A DNA stretch of 64,000 bases from Flavobacterium sp. Root901 (GCF_001429765.1 NZ_LMJB01000006.1:700338-764337); one strand, 5' to 3'. Shown: positions 37,159-47,178, counted from the first letter of the stretch. The notes: generated by a model not told the origin, from the sequence alone. Program-made: numbers and translations.

Positions 37159-37584
37159 ATGGATATTCAAAAAATAAAAGAAAAAATTTCTAGCGGTCAT
37201 AATTTTACTAATTCTGAGAAGTATTTAGCACTAATGGATGATACAGTAAATTATCTTTTAAAAGAAGGCAAATTTGGTAAAAAGACAATTCATACAAATG
37301 ACCATTATTTCTATTTAAGAAAAATTCTTAAAAGTGTAATTATTCCAGAGGATCTTTTAGAGAAGATCCATAAAGTTGATTTGATCTTATTGGAAAACTC
37401 TAAAAAATTTTATCAATCACAGAGAAATATTGGTATCACTTTAATATTGGCAGGAATTGTATGTTATTTTTTATTTGGTTTTATAATAGGTGTAAGCGTT
37501 ATTGTATTGGGGACTATTAGAATATATGCGGCAGTTGAATATTATAAGAATGCAAAGAGAGAATTAAATGAATTTGAGAATTAA
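37159..37584 (+). CDS. Two-TM protein, tandem family member 3
   Basis: 141 aa. Same layout as its neighbours: a helical N-terminal part with DTVNYLLKEGKFGKKTI, a linker (KVDLILLENSKKFYQSQ), then two hydrophobic helices (about residues 92-124). It lies 12 bases after member 2 and just before member 4. Sequence identity among the copies looks low outside the GKF/GRF motif, so the duplications are not recent. Function unknown. Confidence 0.75.
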   Translation: MDIQKIKEKISSGHNFTNSEKYLALMDDTVNYLLKEGKFGKKTIHTNDHYFYLRKILKSVIIPEDLLEKIHKVDLILLENSKKFYQSQRNIGITLILAGIVCYFLFGFIIGVSVIVLGTIRIYAAVEYYKNAKRELNEFEN

Positions 37585-37600
37585 AATTTACTCAAACAAA

Positions 37601-38056
37601 ATGGAGATTGAAAAAATTATTGAAAAAGTTTTGGTTGGACACAATACCACTTATTTGGAAGACCAGATACTTGCAGTTTACGAAATAACTAACCGAGTTT
37701 TAAAAGACGGGAGATTTTCTCCAAAAGCCCCTCCTTATAATAAGGCACAGTATCAAGCAAATAAGGAGTTATTGTTTTTAGCAGCTAAAGATGTTAATGA
37801 AGGAATCCCTCATGAGTTAATTTCTAATATTCAAAAAACTGATGCAATTGCCGTTAAAGAGTATAAAAATCAATATCACGGTTATATATACCCTGGAATT
37901 TTCATAATATTTATTGGTTTAGGAGCATATTTTCTTATGAACAGTTTAATATGGCTTATTTGTTGTATTATCATTGGAATATATTTTGGTCTATATTCAT
38001 TTGAGCAGCTAAAAAAAGCTAATGATTTAATTGCCAAAAAAAATGAATCTGCTTAA
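37601..38056 (+). CDS. Two-TM protein, tandem family member 4
   Basis: 151 aa from ATG 37601 (MEIEKIIEKV), chosen because it aligns with the starts of the other members; an in-frame ATG at 37568 overlaps member 3 and is rejected. It has the family motif TNRVLKDGRFSPKAPPYNKAQYQANKEL and two membrane helices (about residues 95-130). Function unknown. Confidence 0.72.
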   Translation: MEIEKIIEKVLVGHNTTYLEDQILAVYEITNRVLKDGRFSPKAPPYNKAQYQANKELLFLAAKDVNEGIPHELISNIQKTDAIAVKEYKNQYHGYIYPGIFIIFIGLGAYFLMNSLIWLICCIIIGIYFGLYSFEQLKKANDLIAKKNESA

Positions 38057-38133
38057 GTTTTGATTTTTCAATGCAAAATCCTGTTAAATTATTTAATGTG
38101 TTTTTTTAATTTCCATCTTTAAAAAAAATAATA

Positions 38134-38568
38134 ATGAACATCGAGTTGATTAAACAAGACTATATAAATAATAAAAAATTATCTGAAAAAGAATTGTTTT
38201 TCCTTTTTGAAAACATTCTGGATACTGTTTTAAAACAAGAAAAATTTGATAATGCTGCAGAGGCATTTTATACGCATAGAAATTATAGTCATGTAAGAAT
38301 TATGATTTTAGAAAGTGGTTTTGAAATCCCAGTCGAACTAGAATCAAAAATTGAAAAAGTATTTAAAATTGAATCTGCGTTATTAAAAAAAGAATCGAAA
38401 GCAAAAATGTACTTAGGTATATTTTTGATAATCTTTAGTATTGGAGGTTATGTTTTATTTCAAAATGAATTTGGAAAAACGCCATTTTTCTTTATTGTTA
38501 TTGTATTCTTGTTTGGCCTTGTTTTATTTTTAAGAGGAATAACTGATTTGAGAAAATTTCAGAGATAA
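38134..38568 (+). CDS. Two-TM protein, tandem family member 5
   Basis: 144 aa with the family motif LDTVLKQEKFDNAAEAFYTHRNYSHVRIM, the linker KVFKIESALLKKESK, and a closing membrane hairpin (about residues 90-130). It is closest by eye to member 2 and to the reconstructed pseudogene. It is the last copy; the next gene is on the other strand. Confidence 0.75.
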   Translation: MNIELIKQDYINNKKLSEKELFFLFENILDTVLKQEKFDNAAEAFYTHRNYSHVRIMILESGFEIPVELESKIEKVFKIESALLKKESKAKMYLGIFLIIFSIGGYVLFQNEFGKTPFFFIVIVFLFGLVLFLRGITDLRKFQR

Positions 38569-38592
38569 AAAATAAGATTATTAACAAAAGTA

Positions 38593-39291
38593 TTACTCCA
38601 CAAACTCAAAAACAGCAAAATCTTTCGGCTGATGAAATCCAAATTTTAAACTCTTATACGGTTGTAAGGCAAGATATTCTGTTGTGTTACCGTAATCAAT
38701 TCTAAAAGCATTTCCTTTCCATTTAGTACCCGTTTTTGGTTTTGTAAAATTGCCGTATTTAATTTTTTCCAAGCTTGCAAATGGTATCTTAATTTCGGTA
38801 CAAAAACCTTCTGAGGTTATTTTGCTTACTGTTTCAAAACCGGAAATATCAAAATCCATTGCTGCATTCCAGCCTCCGCAATCAGGAGAAATACATTTTA
38901 AAAGCATATCATAATAGGTAGAAAAAGCATTTACGCCAATTTCAATATAATTTTTTCCGTCACCGTCGGGATCAATAAAAATTTCTGCCAAATCATCTGT
39001 TTCGTAGATTTTAGAATCTTTTGGCTGTGGTTTTCCTATTATTTGAGAATCGGCACAACGAAAAGCAATATATAAATTTTCATCATTCCATGAAAATGAA
39101 ACCATCGTATTTTGAGCTGCTTTTTTGCCTGAGTTGTGAATTACAAACGGACCAAAAAATGTTGTTTTCCAATCGGTTAAATCCCCATCAATCAAAATAT
39201 TTTCTGCCGTTTTATAAATGGGAATTACCTGCGAATAATTAGATATGGAAAACAAGAACACCAAAAGATATAAAAGCGAGTTAAATTTCAT
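38593..39291 (-). CDS. Secreted CBM9-like carbohydrate-binding protein
   Basis: 232 aa from ATG 39291. It has a signal peptide (MKFNSLLYLLVFLFSISNYSQ) and then a beta-sandwich with the CBM9-type segments IDGDLTDWK, NDENLYIAFRCADSQI and TDDLAEIFIDPDGDGKNYIEIGVNAF. No catalytic domain is attached. A longer frame back to 39363 is open, but the signal peptide fits only the shorter form. It is divergent from the M1 peptidase gene at 39409. It probably binds a sugar or glycan at the cell surface or in the periplasm. Confidence 0.75.
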   Translation of the reverse strand: MKFNSLLYLLVFLFSISNYSQVIPIYKTAENILIDGDLTDWKTTFFGPFVIHNSGKKAAQNTMVSFSWNDENLYIAFRCADSQIIGKPQPKDSKIYETDDLAEIFIDPDGDGKNYIEIGVNAFSTYYDMLLKCISPDCGGWNAAMDFDISGFETVSKITSEGFCTEIKIPFASLEKIKYGNFTKPKTGTKWKGNAFRIDYGNTTEYLALQPYKSLKFGFHQPKDFAVFEFVE

Positions 39292-39408
39292 AAAAACCGG
39301 ATAATTTTGGCTAAAATAAAAAACAATACCGGATATAAATACAAATTTTGTAACATTAATCAAAAAAGAATACTAATAGTGTAACTACTAATTCAAAACT
39401 AATTATAA

Positions 39409-41067
39409 ATGATCAAAAAATACTTTGGAAGTGCTGTAATAGCCTTTTTTATTGGTTTTTCGGTTAATGCTCAAGGGCTTATGGGTAAATCTGAAACCAT
39501 TTTTACACATCAGGATACTTTACGCGGCAGCATTACAAAAGAAAGGGCCTGGTGGAATTTGAAATACTATCATCTGGATATTAAGGTAAATCCGGCAGAC
39601 AGGACGATTTCGGGATCCAATACGGTTCGATATACGGTTTTGACAGAAAATAATCGCATGCAGATTGATCTGCAGGAACCGATGAAAATTACGAAAGTAA
39701 CGCAAAACGGAAAAGAATTAAAATTTGAAAGAGACGGAAATGCCTTCTTCATTACTTTAAGCGAAAATCAAAAAATTGGTGAGACTAAAGAAATTGTAAT
39801 CTCATTTGGAGGTGTTCCGAAAGAAGCTGTTCGCCCGCCCTGGGATGGAGGTATTACCTGGCAGAAAGATAAAAACGGAAAAGATTTTATCGCATCATCT
39901 TGTCAGGGTTTAGGAGCCAGCGTTTGGTGGCCTTGTAAAGATCATATGTACGATGAAGTGGAGAATATGCTGATTAGTGTAAATGTTCCGGGACATTTAA
40001 CCGATGTTTCAAATGGAAGGTTACAAAGCGTTAAAAAACAAAAAGATGGAACCAAAACTTTTAACTGGTATGTTGCAAACCCAATTAATAATTACGGTGT
40101 AAACATCAACATTGGAGATTATGTTAATTTCTCTGAAAAGTTTAAAGGAGAAAAAGGCGATTTAGATTGTAATTATTATGTTTTGAGAGATAATCTTGAA
40201 ATTGCGAAGAAACACTTTCGGGATGCTCCAAAAATGCTGAAAGCTTTTGAAAATTGGTTTGGGCCTTATCCGTTTTATGAAGACAGCTACAAATTGGTTG
40301 AAGTTCCGTATTTAGGAATGGAACATCAAAGTTCTGTGACATATGGAAATGACTATCAAAATGGTTACAGAGGAAACGATATGAGCGGAACAGGCTGGGG
40401 ATTAAAATTTGATTATATTATTATTCATGAGTCCGGACACGAGTGGTTTGCAAACAATATTACATATAAAGACATCGCAGATATGTGGATGCATGAAAGT
40501 TTTACAACGTATTCTGAATCGCTTTTTATTGAATATTATTACGGCAAAGAGGCTGCAAATGAATATATAAGAGGAATCAGAAAAGTGATTACCAATAAAA
40601 AACCGATTATTGGTTATTATGACGTAAACGTCGAAGGATCCGGAGATATGTATCCAAAAGGAGCGAATATAATTCACACCATTCGTCAGGCTATAAATGA
40701 TGATGCAAAATTTAAATCGATTTTAAGAGGTTTAAACAGCACTTTTTACCATCAAACCGTTACTACAAAACAAATTGAAGATTATATTATAAAACAATCG
40801 GGAATAGATTTCAGTCCTGTTTTTAATCAGTATTTAAGAACAACTCAGGTTCCTACTTTTGAATACTATTTTAAAAATCAGAAATTGATTTATCACTGGA
40901 TTAATGCTGTAGAAAATTTCAATCTGCCTTTAAAAGTAACATTAAATGGTGTTGAAACCTGGCTGAAACCAACAACCGACTGGAAAGCGGAAGATGCCAA
41001 AGGAGATAAACCAACCTTAGCGGTTGATAAAAACTTTTACGTGACAGAGTTTAATATCACCAATTAA
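39409..41067 (+). CDS. M1-family zinc metallopeptidase, copy 1
   Basis: 552-aa exported aminopeptidase (signal peptide to about residue 21, NAQ). The zinc site HESGH is at 340-344, with Glu363 18 residues later, as in M1 (gluzincin) peptidases. The exopeptidase motif GxMEN is replaced by GMEHQS (303-307). It lacks the extra C-terminal ARM domain of PepN, so it is shorter than the usual 850-900 aa. The copy at 41214 is closely similar. A terminator lies between the two genes. Confidence 0.93.
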   Translation: MIKKYFGSAVIAFFIGFSVNAQGLMGKSETIFTHQDTLRGSITKERAWWNLKYYHLDIKVNPADRTISGSNTVRYTVLTENNRMQIDLQEPMKITKVTQNGKELKFERDGNAFFITLSENQKIGETKEIVISFGGVPKEAVRPPWDGGITWQKDKNGKDFIASSCQGLGASVWWPCKDHMYDEVENMLISVNVPGHLTDVSNGRLQSVKKQKDGTKTFNWYVANPINNYGVNINIGDYVNFSEKFKGEKGDLDCNYYVLRDNLEIAKKHFRDAPKMLKAFENWFGPYPFYEDSYKLVEVPYLGMEHQSSVTYGNDYQNGYRGNDMSGTGWGLKFDYIIIHESGHEWFANNITYKDIADMWMHESFTTYSESLFIEYYYGKEAANEYIRGIRKVITNKKPIIGYYDVNVEGSGDMYPKGANIIHTIRQAINDDAKFKSILRGLNSTFYHQTVTTKQIEDYIIKQSGIDFSPVFNQYLRTTQVPTFEYYFKNQKLIYHWINAVENFNLPLKVTLNGVETWLKPTTDWKAEDAKGDKPTLAVDKNFYVTEFNITN

Positions 41068-41092
41068 ACTTCGGAAATAATTAAAAAAACAG

Positions 41093-41127
41093 CCCAATAA
41101 ATTTCTTATTTATTGGGTTTGTTTTTT
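41093..41127 (+). terminator. Terminator between the two M1 peptidase genes
   Basis: CCCAATAAAT (41093-41102) pairs perfectly with ATTTATTGGG (41108-41117), followed by a T-rich stretch. Confidence 0.8.
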
Positions 41128-41213
41128 GAGGAAGAAATCATAAAATTTTAGAAATCTTAATCCGAATGTTTACATTTGTTGCAGATTGATTTCAAAATAA
41201 TACCATTTTACTA

Positions 41214-42869
41214 ATGAAAAATTACTTCGGAAGCATTTTTACTGCTTTTTTAATTGGTTTTACTGCCAATGCCCAGGGACTTCTTAATAAAGGAGAAACA
41301 GTTTTTACACATCAGGACACTTTACGCGGAAGCATCACAAAAGAAAGAGCCTGGTGGGATTTAAAATATTATCACCTTGATGTAAAAGTTGATCCTAAAG
41401 AAAAAACTATTTCGGGCTCAAATACAGTTCGTTATACGGTTTTGACCGAGAACAATAAAATGCAGATTGATTTGCAGGAACCAATGAACATTACGAAAGT
41501 AACGCAGAATGGAAAAGAATTAAAATTTGAAAGAAACGGAAATGCCTTCTTTATCACTTTAAGTGAAAAGCAAAAGATTGGCGACAAAAAGGAAATCGTA
41601 GTTTATTTTAACGGAAAGCCTAAAGAAGCGGTTAGAGCACCGTGGGACGGCGGATTTTCTTGGAAAAAAGATAAAAATGGAAAAGATTTTATTGCTACAT
41701 CCTGTCAGGGTTTAGGTGCCAGTGTGTGGTGGCCGTGTAAAGATCATATGTACGATGAAGTAGAAAACATGTTAATCAGCGTGAATGTTCCGGGAGATTT
41801 GACTGAAGTTTCAAACGGAAGACTGCAAAGCGTTAAAAAAGAAAAAGACGGAACTAAAACCTTCAATTGGTATGTTTCAAATCCTATAAATAATTATGGT
41901 GTAAACATCAATATTGGGGATTATGTGAATTTCTCTGAAGTTTTTAAAGGAGAAAAAGGCGATTTAGACTGTAATTATTATGTCTTGAGAGATAATCTGG
42001 CTTTGGCAAAAGAGCAGTTTAAAGATGCTCCAAAAATGCTGAAAGCTTTTGAAAATTGGTTTGGACCTTATCCGTTTTATGAGGACAGCTACAAATTGGT
42101 AGAAGTTCCGTATTTAGGAATGGAGCACCAAAGTTCTGTAACTTACGGAAATCAATACAAAAATGGTTATTTAGGACGTGATTTAAGCGGTACGGGCTGG
42201 GGACTAAAATTTGATTTTATCATTATTCATGAGTCTGGCCACGAATGGTATGCTAACAATATTACCTACAAAGATATTGCTGATATGTGGGTGCATGAAA
42301 GTTTTACAAATTATTCTGAAAGCTTGTTTTTAGAATATTATTATGGAAAAGACGCTGCAGCTGAATATATTATCGGATGCAGAAAAAACATCAAAAATGA
42401 TACTCCAATTATAGGGCATTATGATGTAAATAATGAAGGATCCGGAGATATGTATCCAAAAGGAGCGTCAATGCTTCACATGATTCGTCAGGTAATTAAT
42501 GACGATGCCAAATGGAAATCGATTTTAAGAGGAATGAATAAAACTTTTTACCATCAGACAGTTACAGGAAAACAAATTCAGGATTATATAAACGAACAAT
42601 CCGGAATTAACTTTAACAGAGTGTATGCCCAATATTTAACTACAACTCAAATTCCGGTTTTTGAATATATGTTTAAAAATGGAACTTTCGGTTATCACTG
42701 GACAAATTGTGTGGCTAAATTTGACATGCCGGTCAGAGTAAAATTAAACGGTGTTGAAACCTGGCTGAAACCAACAACAGAATGGCAGTCTGAAAAAACT
42801 ACAAATGAAGACAGAAAACTAGAAGTTGATAAAGATTTTTATGTTACGACTTCAAATATCGTGGAATAA
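41214..42869 (+). CDS. M1-family zinc metallopeptidase, copy 2
   Basis: 551-aa paralogue of the preceding gene, with long stretches identical in protein sequence, for example the blocks around CQGLGASVWWPCKDHMYDEV and EVPYLGMEHQSSVTYGN. The zinc motif (HESGHEW, then MWVHESF) and GMEH are kept, so both copies should be active. Signal peptide as in copy 1. The pair is a tandem duplication; differences cluster in the C-terminal third and may change substrate range. Confidence 0.93.
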   Translation: MKNYFGSIFTAFLIGFTANAQGLLNKGETVFTHQDTLRGSITKERAWWDLKYYHLDVKVDPKEKTISGSNTVRYTVLTENNKMQIDLQEPMNITKVTQNGKELKFERNGNAFFITLSEKQKIGDKKEIVVYFNGKPKEAVRAPWDGGFSWKKDKNGKDFIATSCQGLGASVWWPCKDHMYDEVENMLISVNVPGDLTEVSNGRLQSVKKEKDGTKTFNWYVSNPINNYGVNINIGDYVNFSEVFKGEKGDLDCNYYVLRDNLALAKEQFKDAPKMLKAFENWFGPYPFYEDSYKLVEVPYLGMEHQSSVTYGNQYKNGYLGRDLSGTGWGLKFDFIIIHESGHEWYANNITYKDIADMWVHESFTNYSESLFLEYYYGKDAAAEYIIGCRKNIKNDTPIIGHYDVNNEGSGDMYPKGASMLHMIRQVINDDAKWKSILRGMNKTFYHQTVTGKQIQDYINEQSGINFNRVYAQYLTTTQIPVFEYMFKNGTFGYHWTNCVAKFDMPVRVKLNGVETWLKPTTEWQSEKTTNEDRKLEVDKDFYVTTSNIVE

Positions 42870-42889
42870 ATTTAAAGAAATTTCAATAA

Positions 42890-42930
42890 AAAAATCCCAA
42901 ATTCCAATTGATGGAGTTTGGGATTTTTAA
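42890..42930 (+). terminator. Terminator after the second M1 gene
   Basis: AAAAATCCCAAA (42890-42901) pairs with TTTGGGATTTTT (42917-42928), with an inner TCCA/TGGA pairing. Confidence 0.8.
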
Positions 42931-43014
42931 GTTTAGTACATTACGTAAAGTTTCTATGTGCTATTTTCTCCCTCGGTTGAAATGACAAGTATTACCTAAT
43001 AATTTGTGTAAAAA

Positions 43015-43047
43015 ACCTTTGTCAAAGTTTTAAACTTTGACAAAGGT
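43015..43047. repeat. Perfect 16-bp palindrome ACCTTTGTCAAAGTTT
   Basis: 43015-43030 pairs with 43032-43047 with one base between, giving a cruciform-like repeat in the gap between convergent genes. It could be a bidirectional terminator or a REP-like element. Confidence 0.7.
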
Positions 43048-43098
43048 CGTTACCGTATAGTTTTGGAATTTGGAATTTAAAAAAATTGAAATTTAACC

Positions 43099-44643
43099 TT
43101 ATCGGCTGTTAAGTTTTGCCTTTTCCTTAATTATATCCGCAATTTTTCTGTTTTCAATTTTGCTTTCAAGCCAGGAAATAATATCAAGATATAGGAAAGC
43201 TCTTTTTTCGTAAGTGTTTTTTTCAAGCTCCACAAAACGAGCGTGCATTTTCTTGAATTCTTTCTTTATATCAGCCGGATAAAAGTTATTCAGGTTTCTT
43301 AGAAACTTAATGATTTCTTTTTGAACTTCATGTAAATCATTCATTTTTAGCAAGAATTTATAAGTGCTTCTAAGATGATTTTCTAAATAATAATCTTTAC
43401 CCAGTTCATAATGCGCAATCAACGATAAAAGCCTTGCAAAACACATTAAATCTTCGCGCATGCTTAAGTTCTTGTTATTGATTATTTTATCTAAATAAAT
43501 AATACATTCATTATACTTTTCATTTCCAAAATAAATAGAAGCGATTTTATAGAAAAACAACATCTCGTGATGTTCGTCCAGATGCTCGCTGTGTAATTTC
43601 AGCTTATCCAGAATTTCGGGAATTAAATATTCGCTTTCGGCAAAAGTACCTTCAAGAATATGTAAATTCAGTTTATTATTATATATGTAGAGAAATGATA
43701 GCGATGCAATGTTATCGTTTACCGGAAATCTCGGATCCTCAATAGTTTCTTCTAAAAGCGAAAGATATCTTTTAAAATTCGAAGTATACTTCAGCATATA
43801 AAGCGATTCTAAAAAGTAGTGATTTCCTTTTAAGAAAAATACCGGATTCAGATAAATCATATTCGGGTTGTCATAAAAAAGCTGAACCCATTTATACGCA
43901 AATTTATAACTGGCTAAAAAATCCTGAACTAAAAAACTTCGCCAGAGATTAGCATTATAAAACCAGTATTTTTCGCGGAAACCAAATTTAGTTTCATCTA
44001 ATTTTGCAATGTGCTTGTTAAAATAATCGTCAATATATTTATATTCTTCGTCACTTTTTACGTAACCGGTTTTTAACATGATTCCGTATAACTGAAGCGA
44101 AAGATTTGATAATTTACTGGAAATCGTATTACGGTAATTCAATTCTTTAGCCTGAACAACCAGTTCGTCTGCGCGTCCCTGAATACTTCGGGTAATATAT
44201 TGTGATTCTATAAGTTTTTCAAATTCGACAATTTCATACGCCATATATTTCTCGTCATTTTCCAGCGCCTGTTGTTTTGTCTTATCGAGAATTTTTAAAC
44301 TTTGTTTGTATAGACCTTTATTATACAAAATAACTGCAAAATCAATTTGTTCGCGCAATTGATATCGAATGTTCTGACTTGGAATATTTAAACGAATACT
44401 AACTAAAATTTGTTTGTATAGATATGATTTTAAGTTAGATAGCTGTACTTTTTTAATGCTTCCGCTCTTTAAAATCAGCTTTTCATCATACGTTTCAGAT
44501 TTATCTAAAATATTAAATAATTCAATGAATTTAGTATTTGAACTAGTTTCTAATCGGCTTGCAAAAATTTTAAACTGCCTTTTTTCAGATTTGGAAAGTG
44601 ATTTTATCAGAACAAATAAGAAATCTTTTTGATGGTTAGCCAT
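43099..44643 (-). CDS. Helical repeat protein of unknown function
   Basis: 514-aa cytoplasmic protein, almost all alpha-helical, rich in Leu, Lys and Tyr, with TPR-like helix pairs (for example IYFGNEKYNECIIYLDKII and CFARLLSLIAHYELGK). No signal peptide or membrane segment. The N-terminus KDFLFVLIKSLSKSEKRQFKIFAS is typical of a conserved but uncharacterised Bacteroidota family. It is divergent from leuA. It may be a protein-interaction scaffold. Confidence 0.65.
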   Translation of the reverse strand: MANHQKDFLFVLIKSLSKSEKRQFKIFASRLETSSNTKFIELFNILDKSETYDEKLILKSGSIKKVQLSNLKSYLYKQILVSIRLNIPSQNIRYQLREQIDFAVILYNKGLYKQSLKILDKTKQQALENDEKYMAYEIVEFEKLIESQYITRSIQGRADELVVQAKELNYRNTISSKLSNLSLQLYGIMLKTGYVKSDEEYKYIDDYFNKHIAKLDETKFGFREKYWFYNANLWRSFLVQDFLASYKFAYKWVQLFYDNPNMIYLNPVFFLKGNHYFLESLYMLKYTSNFKRYLSLLEETIEDPRFPVNDNIASLSFLYIYNNKLNLHILEGTFAESEYLIPEILDKLKLHSEHLDEHHEMLFFYKIASIYFGNEKYNECIIYLDKIINNKNLSMREDLMCFARLLSLIAHYELGKDYYLENHLRSTYKFLLKMNDLHEVQKEIIKFLRNLNNFYPADIKKEFKKMHARFVELEKNTYEKRAFLYLDIISWLESKIENRKIADIIKEKAKLNSR

Positions 44644-44733
44644 TGTAAAAAATAATAATATAACTTATTGATTATTAAATATTTAAATCGTTATAAATTG
44701 TGTTATGAACAGTATAATCTCATTAAAATGAAT

Positions 44734-44763
44734 TTGGTACTGAATAAGTACAATATATATTTG
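44734..44763 (+). promoter_or_regulatory. leuA promoter
   Basis: TTG at 44734-44736 and TATATTTG at 44756-44763, 19 bases apart, fit the Bacteroidota consensus. The box ends 29 bases before the first leuA ATG. Confidence 0.55.
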
Positions 44764-44792
44764 TTATCAAGATGTGAAATTACATTAAATAA

Positions 44793-45974
44793 ATGAATAT
44801 GAATAGAGAGAAAGTTCAAATTTTTGACACCACATTACGCGACGGTGAACAAGTTCCAGGATGTAAGTTAGATACTAAGCAAAAATTAGTTATCGCAGAA
44901 CGACTAGACAAAATGGGAGTTGATATTATCGAAGCTGGTTTTCCTGTGTCAAGTCCGGGCGATTTTTTATCGGTCTCTGAGATTTGTAAAATTGTAGAAA
45001 ATGCAACCGTCTGCGGACTAACAAGAGCCGTAAAAAACGACATTGATGTTGCTGCAGCTGCGTTAAAGCACGCTAAGAAACCTAGAATCCATACCGGAAT
45101 CGGAACTTCAGAATCTCATATCCTCCACAAATTACAAACAACGCCCGAAGATATTATTGCAAGAGCAAAATTCGCAGTTGCTCACGCAAAAACATATGTA
45201 GAAGATGTTGAATTCTATGCAGAAGATGCTGGTAGAACAGACAATGCTTTCCTTGCAAAAGTTTGTGAAGAAGTTATTAAATCCGGAGCAACTGTATTAA
45301 ATATTCCTGATACAACAGGATATTGCCTTCCGGAAGAATATGGAGCAAAAATTAAATATTTAAAGGAAAACGTAAAAGGAATCGAAAACGTAATCCTTTC
45401 ATGTCACTGTCATAATGATTTAGGAATGGCAACTGCAAACTCTATTGCAGGTGCGATAAATGGAGCAAGACAAATTGAATGTACCATTAATGGTATTGGA
45501 GAAAGAGCAGGAAACACAGCACTTGAAGAAGTGGTGATGATTTTTAAACAGCATCCGTATTTAAATTTAGATACCAACATCAATACAAGAGAATTAAACG
45601 AAATGAGCCGTTTGGTTTCTGAAAGTATGGGAATGATCGTGCAGCCAAATAAAGCAATTGTTGGAGCAAATGCTTTTGCCCACAGTTCTGGAATTCACCA
45701 GGACGGAGTTATCAAAAACAGAGCGACTTACGAAATCATGGATCCGCTTGACGTTGGAGTGAATGAATCTTCTATTATTTTAACGGCAAGAAGCGGAAGA
45801 GCTGCATTAGCTTACCGTGCTAAAAAAGTAGGTTACGAACTGACTAAAACACAATTAGATACTGTATATATTGAGTTTTTGAAATTTGCTGATATTAAAA
45901 AAGAAGTGGTAGATGCAGATATTCATCAAATTATCGAAGCTTCTAAAATCGAAGGTGAATTAATCAGAAGTTAG
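44793..45974 (+). CDS. leuA: 2-isopropylmalate synthase, short form without regulatory domain
   Basis: 393-aa DRE-TIM metallolyase joining acetyl-CoA and 2-ketoisovalerate. The N-terminal [10 protein letters not shown] (with metal-binding Asp11-12 region) and the metal ligands His205/His207 in [15 protein letters not shown] are present, as is the GIHQDGV segment. LeuA usually has about 510 residues, ending in an allosteric leucine-binding domain; this protein stops after the first C-terminal subdomain, so it may not be feedback-inhibited. Homocitrate or citramalate synthase activity cannot be excluded, but leuB next door favours LeuA. A start two codons later (44799) is possible. Confidence 0.88.
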   Translation: MNMNREKVQIFDTTLRDGEQVPGCKLDTKQKLVIAERLDKMGVDIIEAGFPVSSPGDFLSVSEICKIVENATVCGLTRAVKNDIDVAAAALKHAKKPRIHTGIGTSESHILHKLQTTPEDIIARAKFAVAHAKTYVEDVEFYAEDAGRTDNAFLAKVCEEVIKSGATVLNIPDTTGYCLPEEYGAKIKYLKENVKGIENVILSCHCHNDLGMATANSIAGAINGARQIECTINGIGERAGNTALEEVVMIFKQHPYLNLDTNINTRELNEMSRLVSESMGMIVQPNKAIVGANAFAHSSGIHQDGVIKNRATYEIMDPLDVGVNESSIILTARSGRAALAYRAKKVGYELTKTQLDTVYIEFLKFADIKKEVVDADIHQIIEASKIEGELIRS

Positions 45975-46059
45975 TTGAAGAAACAATAGAATAGAGAGAA
46001 TAGAACAAAGAAGACAGAACAAAGAAAAACAGATTTAAATACATAAAGAACGAGACGTT

Positions 46060-47178
46060 ATGAATTTGAAAATAGCAGTTTTACCAGGAGACGGAATTGG
46101 ACCAGAAGTAATTTTACAAGCCAAAAAAGCATTATATGCAATTGGCGAAGTATACAATCATGAATTTGTTTTTGAGGAAGCGCTCATGGGAGCTATTGCT
46201 ATTGATAAAACCGGAAATCCGCTTCCGGAACAAACTTTAAATCTTTGCCTGAACACTGATGCTGTTTTATTTGGTGCAATTGGCGATCCTAAATACGATA
46301 ATAATCCAAATGCGAAAGTTCGTCCGGAGCAGGGATTATTGAAACTTCGTAAAGAATTAGGATTGTTTGCTAATATTCGTCCTATAAAACCTTATAAATC
46401 ATTATTAGAAGCATCTCCTTTAAAAAGAGAAATTATAGAAGGTGCAGATTTTACAATTTTCAGAGAATTAACAGGCGGTGCTTATTTTGGAGCAAAAACA
46501 TTAAATGAAGAAGGAACACATGCTTCGGATTTATGTGAATATTCAGAAGAAGAAATTACCAGAATTGCACATTTAGCTTTTAAATCGGCACAAAACCGAC
46601 GCAAAAAGCTGACCATGGTAGACAAAGCAAATGTTTTGGAAACTTCAAGATTGTGGAGAAAAGTAGTTCAGAAAGTCGGCGAAAGTTATCCGGATGTTCT
46701 TTTAGACTTTTTATTTGTAGATAATGCAGCTATGCAGTTGATTTTAAACCCAAAACAATTTGATGTGATTTTGACAGAAAATTTATTTGGCGATATATTA
46801 TCAGATGAAGCCAGCGTTATAACAGGTTCAATAGGTTTATTGGCTTCGGCATCTTTGGGAGAAAAAAATGCACTTTTTGAACCAATCCACGGATCTTATC
46901 CTCAGGCAAAAGGGAAAAATATTGCCAATCCAATTGCTTCAATTTTGTCAGCGGCAATGTTGTTAGAACATTTCGGATTGTTTGCAGAAGCGAATATAAT
47001 TTATCAGGCAATTGAAAAAGCAATTGAATATAAAGTGGTTACGGTTGATTTAAAACCAGATTCAAAATTCGGTACAAATGAAGTAGGAGAGTTTGTTTCT
47101 AACTTTATTTTTAGTAAAGATGATCTATTGTATTTTAATAATGACAATGTTCATATCGGACAATCGACAATAGTTTAA
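46060..47178 (+). CDS. leuB: 3-isopropylmalate dehydrogenase LeuB
   Basis: 372-aa NAD-dependent decarboxylating dehydrogenase of leucine synthesis. It has GDGIGPEV, the substrate loop RPEQGLLKLRKELGLFANIRPIKP, FRELTGGAYFG, VDKANVLETSRLWR and the metal Asp residues in ENLFGDILSDEASVITGS. It follows leuA after 85 bases. The isomerase genes leuC and leuD are not in the window. Confidence 0.96.
   Translation: MNLKIAVLPGDGIGPEVILQAKKALYAIGEVYNHEFVFEEALMGAIAIDKTGNPLPEQTLNLCLNTDAVLFGAIGDPKYDNNPNAKVRPEQGLLKLRKELGLFANIRPIKPYKSLLEASPLKREIIEGADFTIFRELTGGAYFGAKTLNEEGTHASDLCEYSEEEITRIAHLAFKSAQNRRKKLTMVDKANVLETSRLWRKVVQKVGESYPDVLLDFLFVDNAAMQLILNPKQFDVILTENLFGDILSDEASVITGSIGLLASASLGEKNALFEPIHGSYPQAKGKNIANPIASILSAAMLLEHFGLFAEANIIYQAIEKAIEYKVVTVDLKPDSKFGTNEVGEFVSNFIFSKDDLLYFNNDNVHIGQSTIV

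Noticed and set aside
44730..44800. Leucine leader peptide before leuA
   Set aside because: The short frame from ATG 44728 has no leucine run and no terminator follows it.
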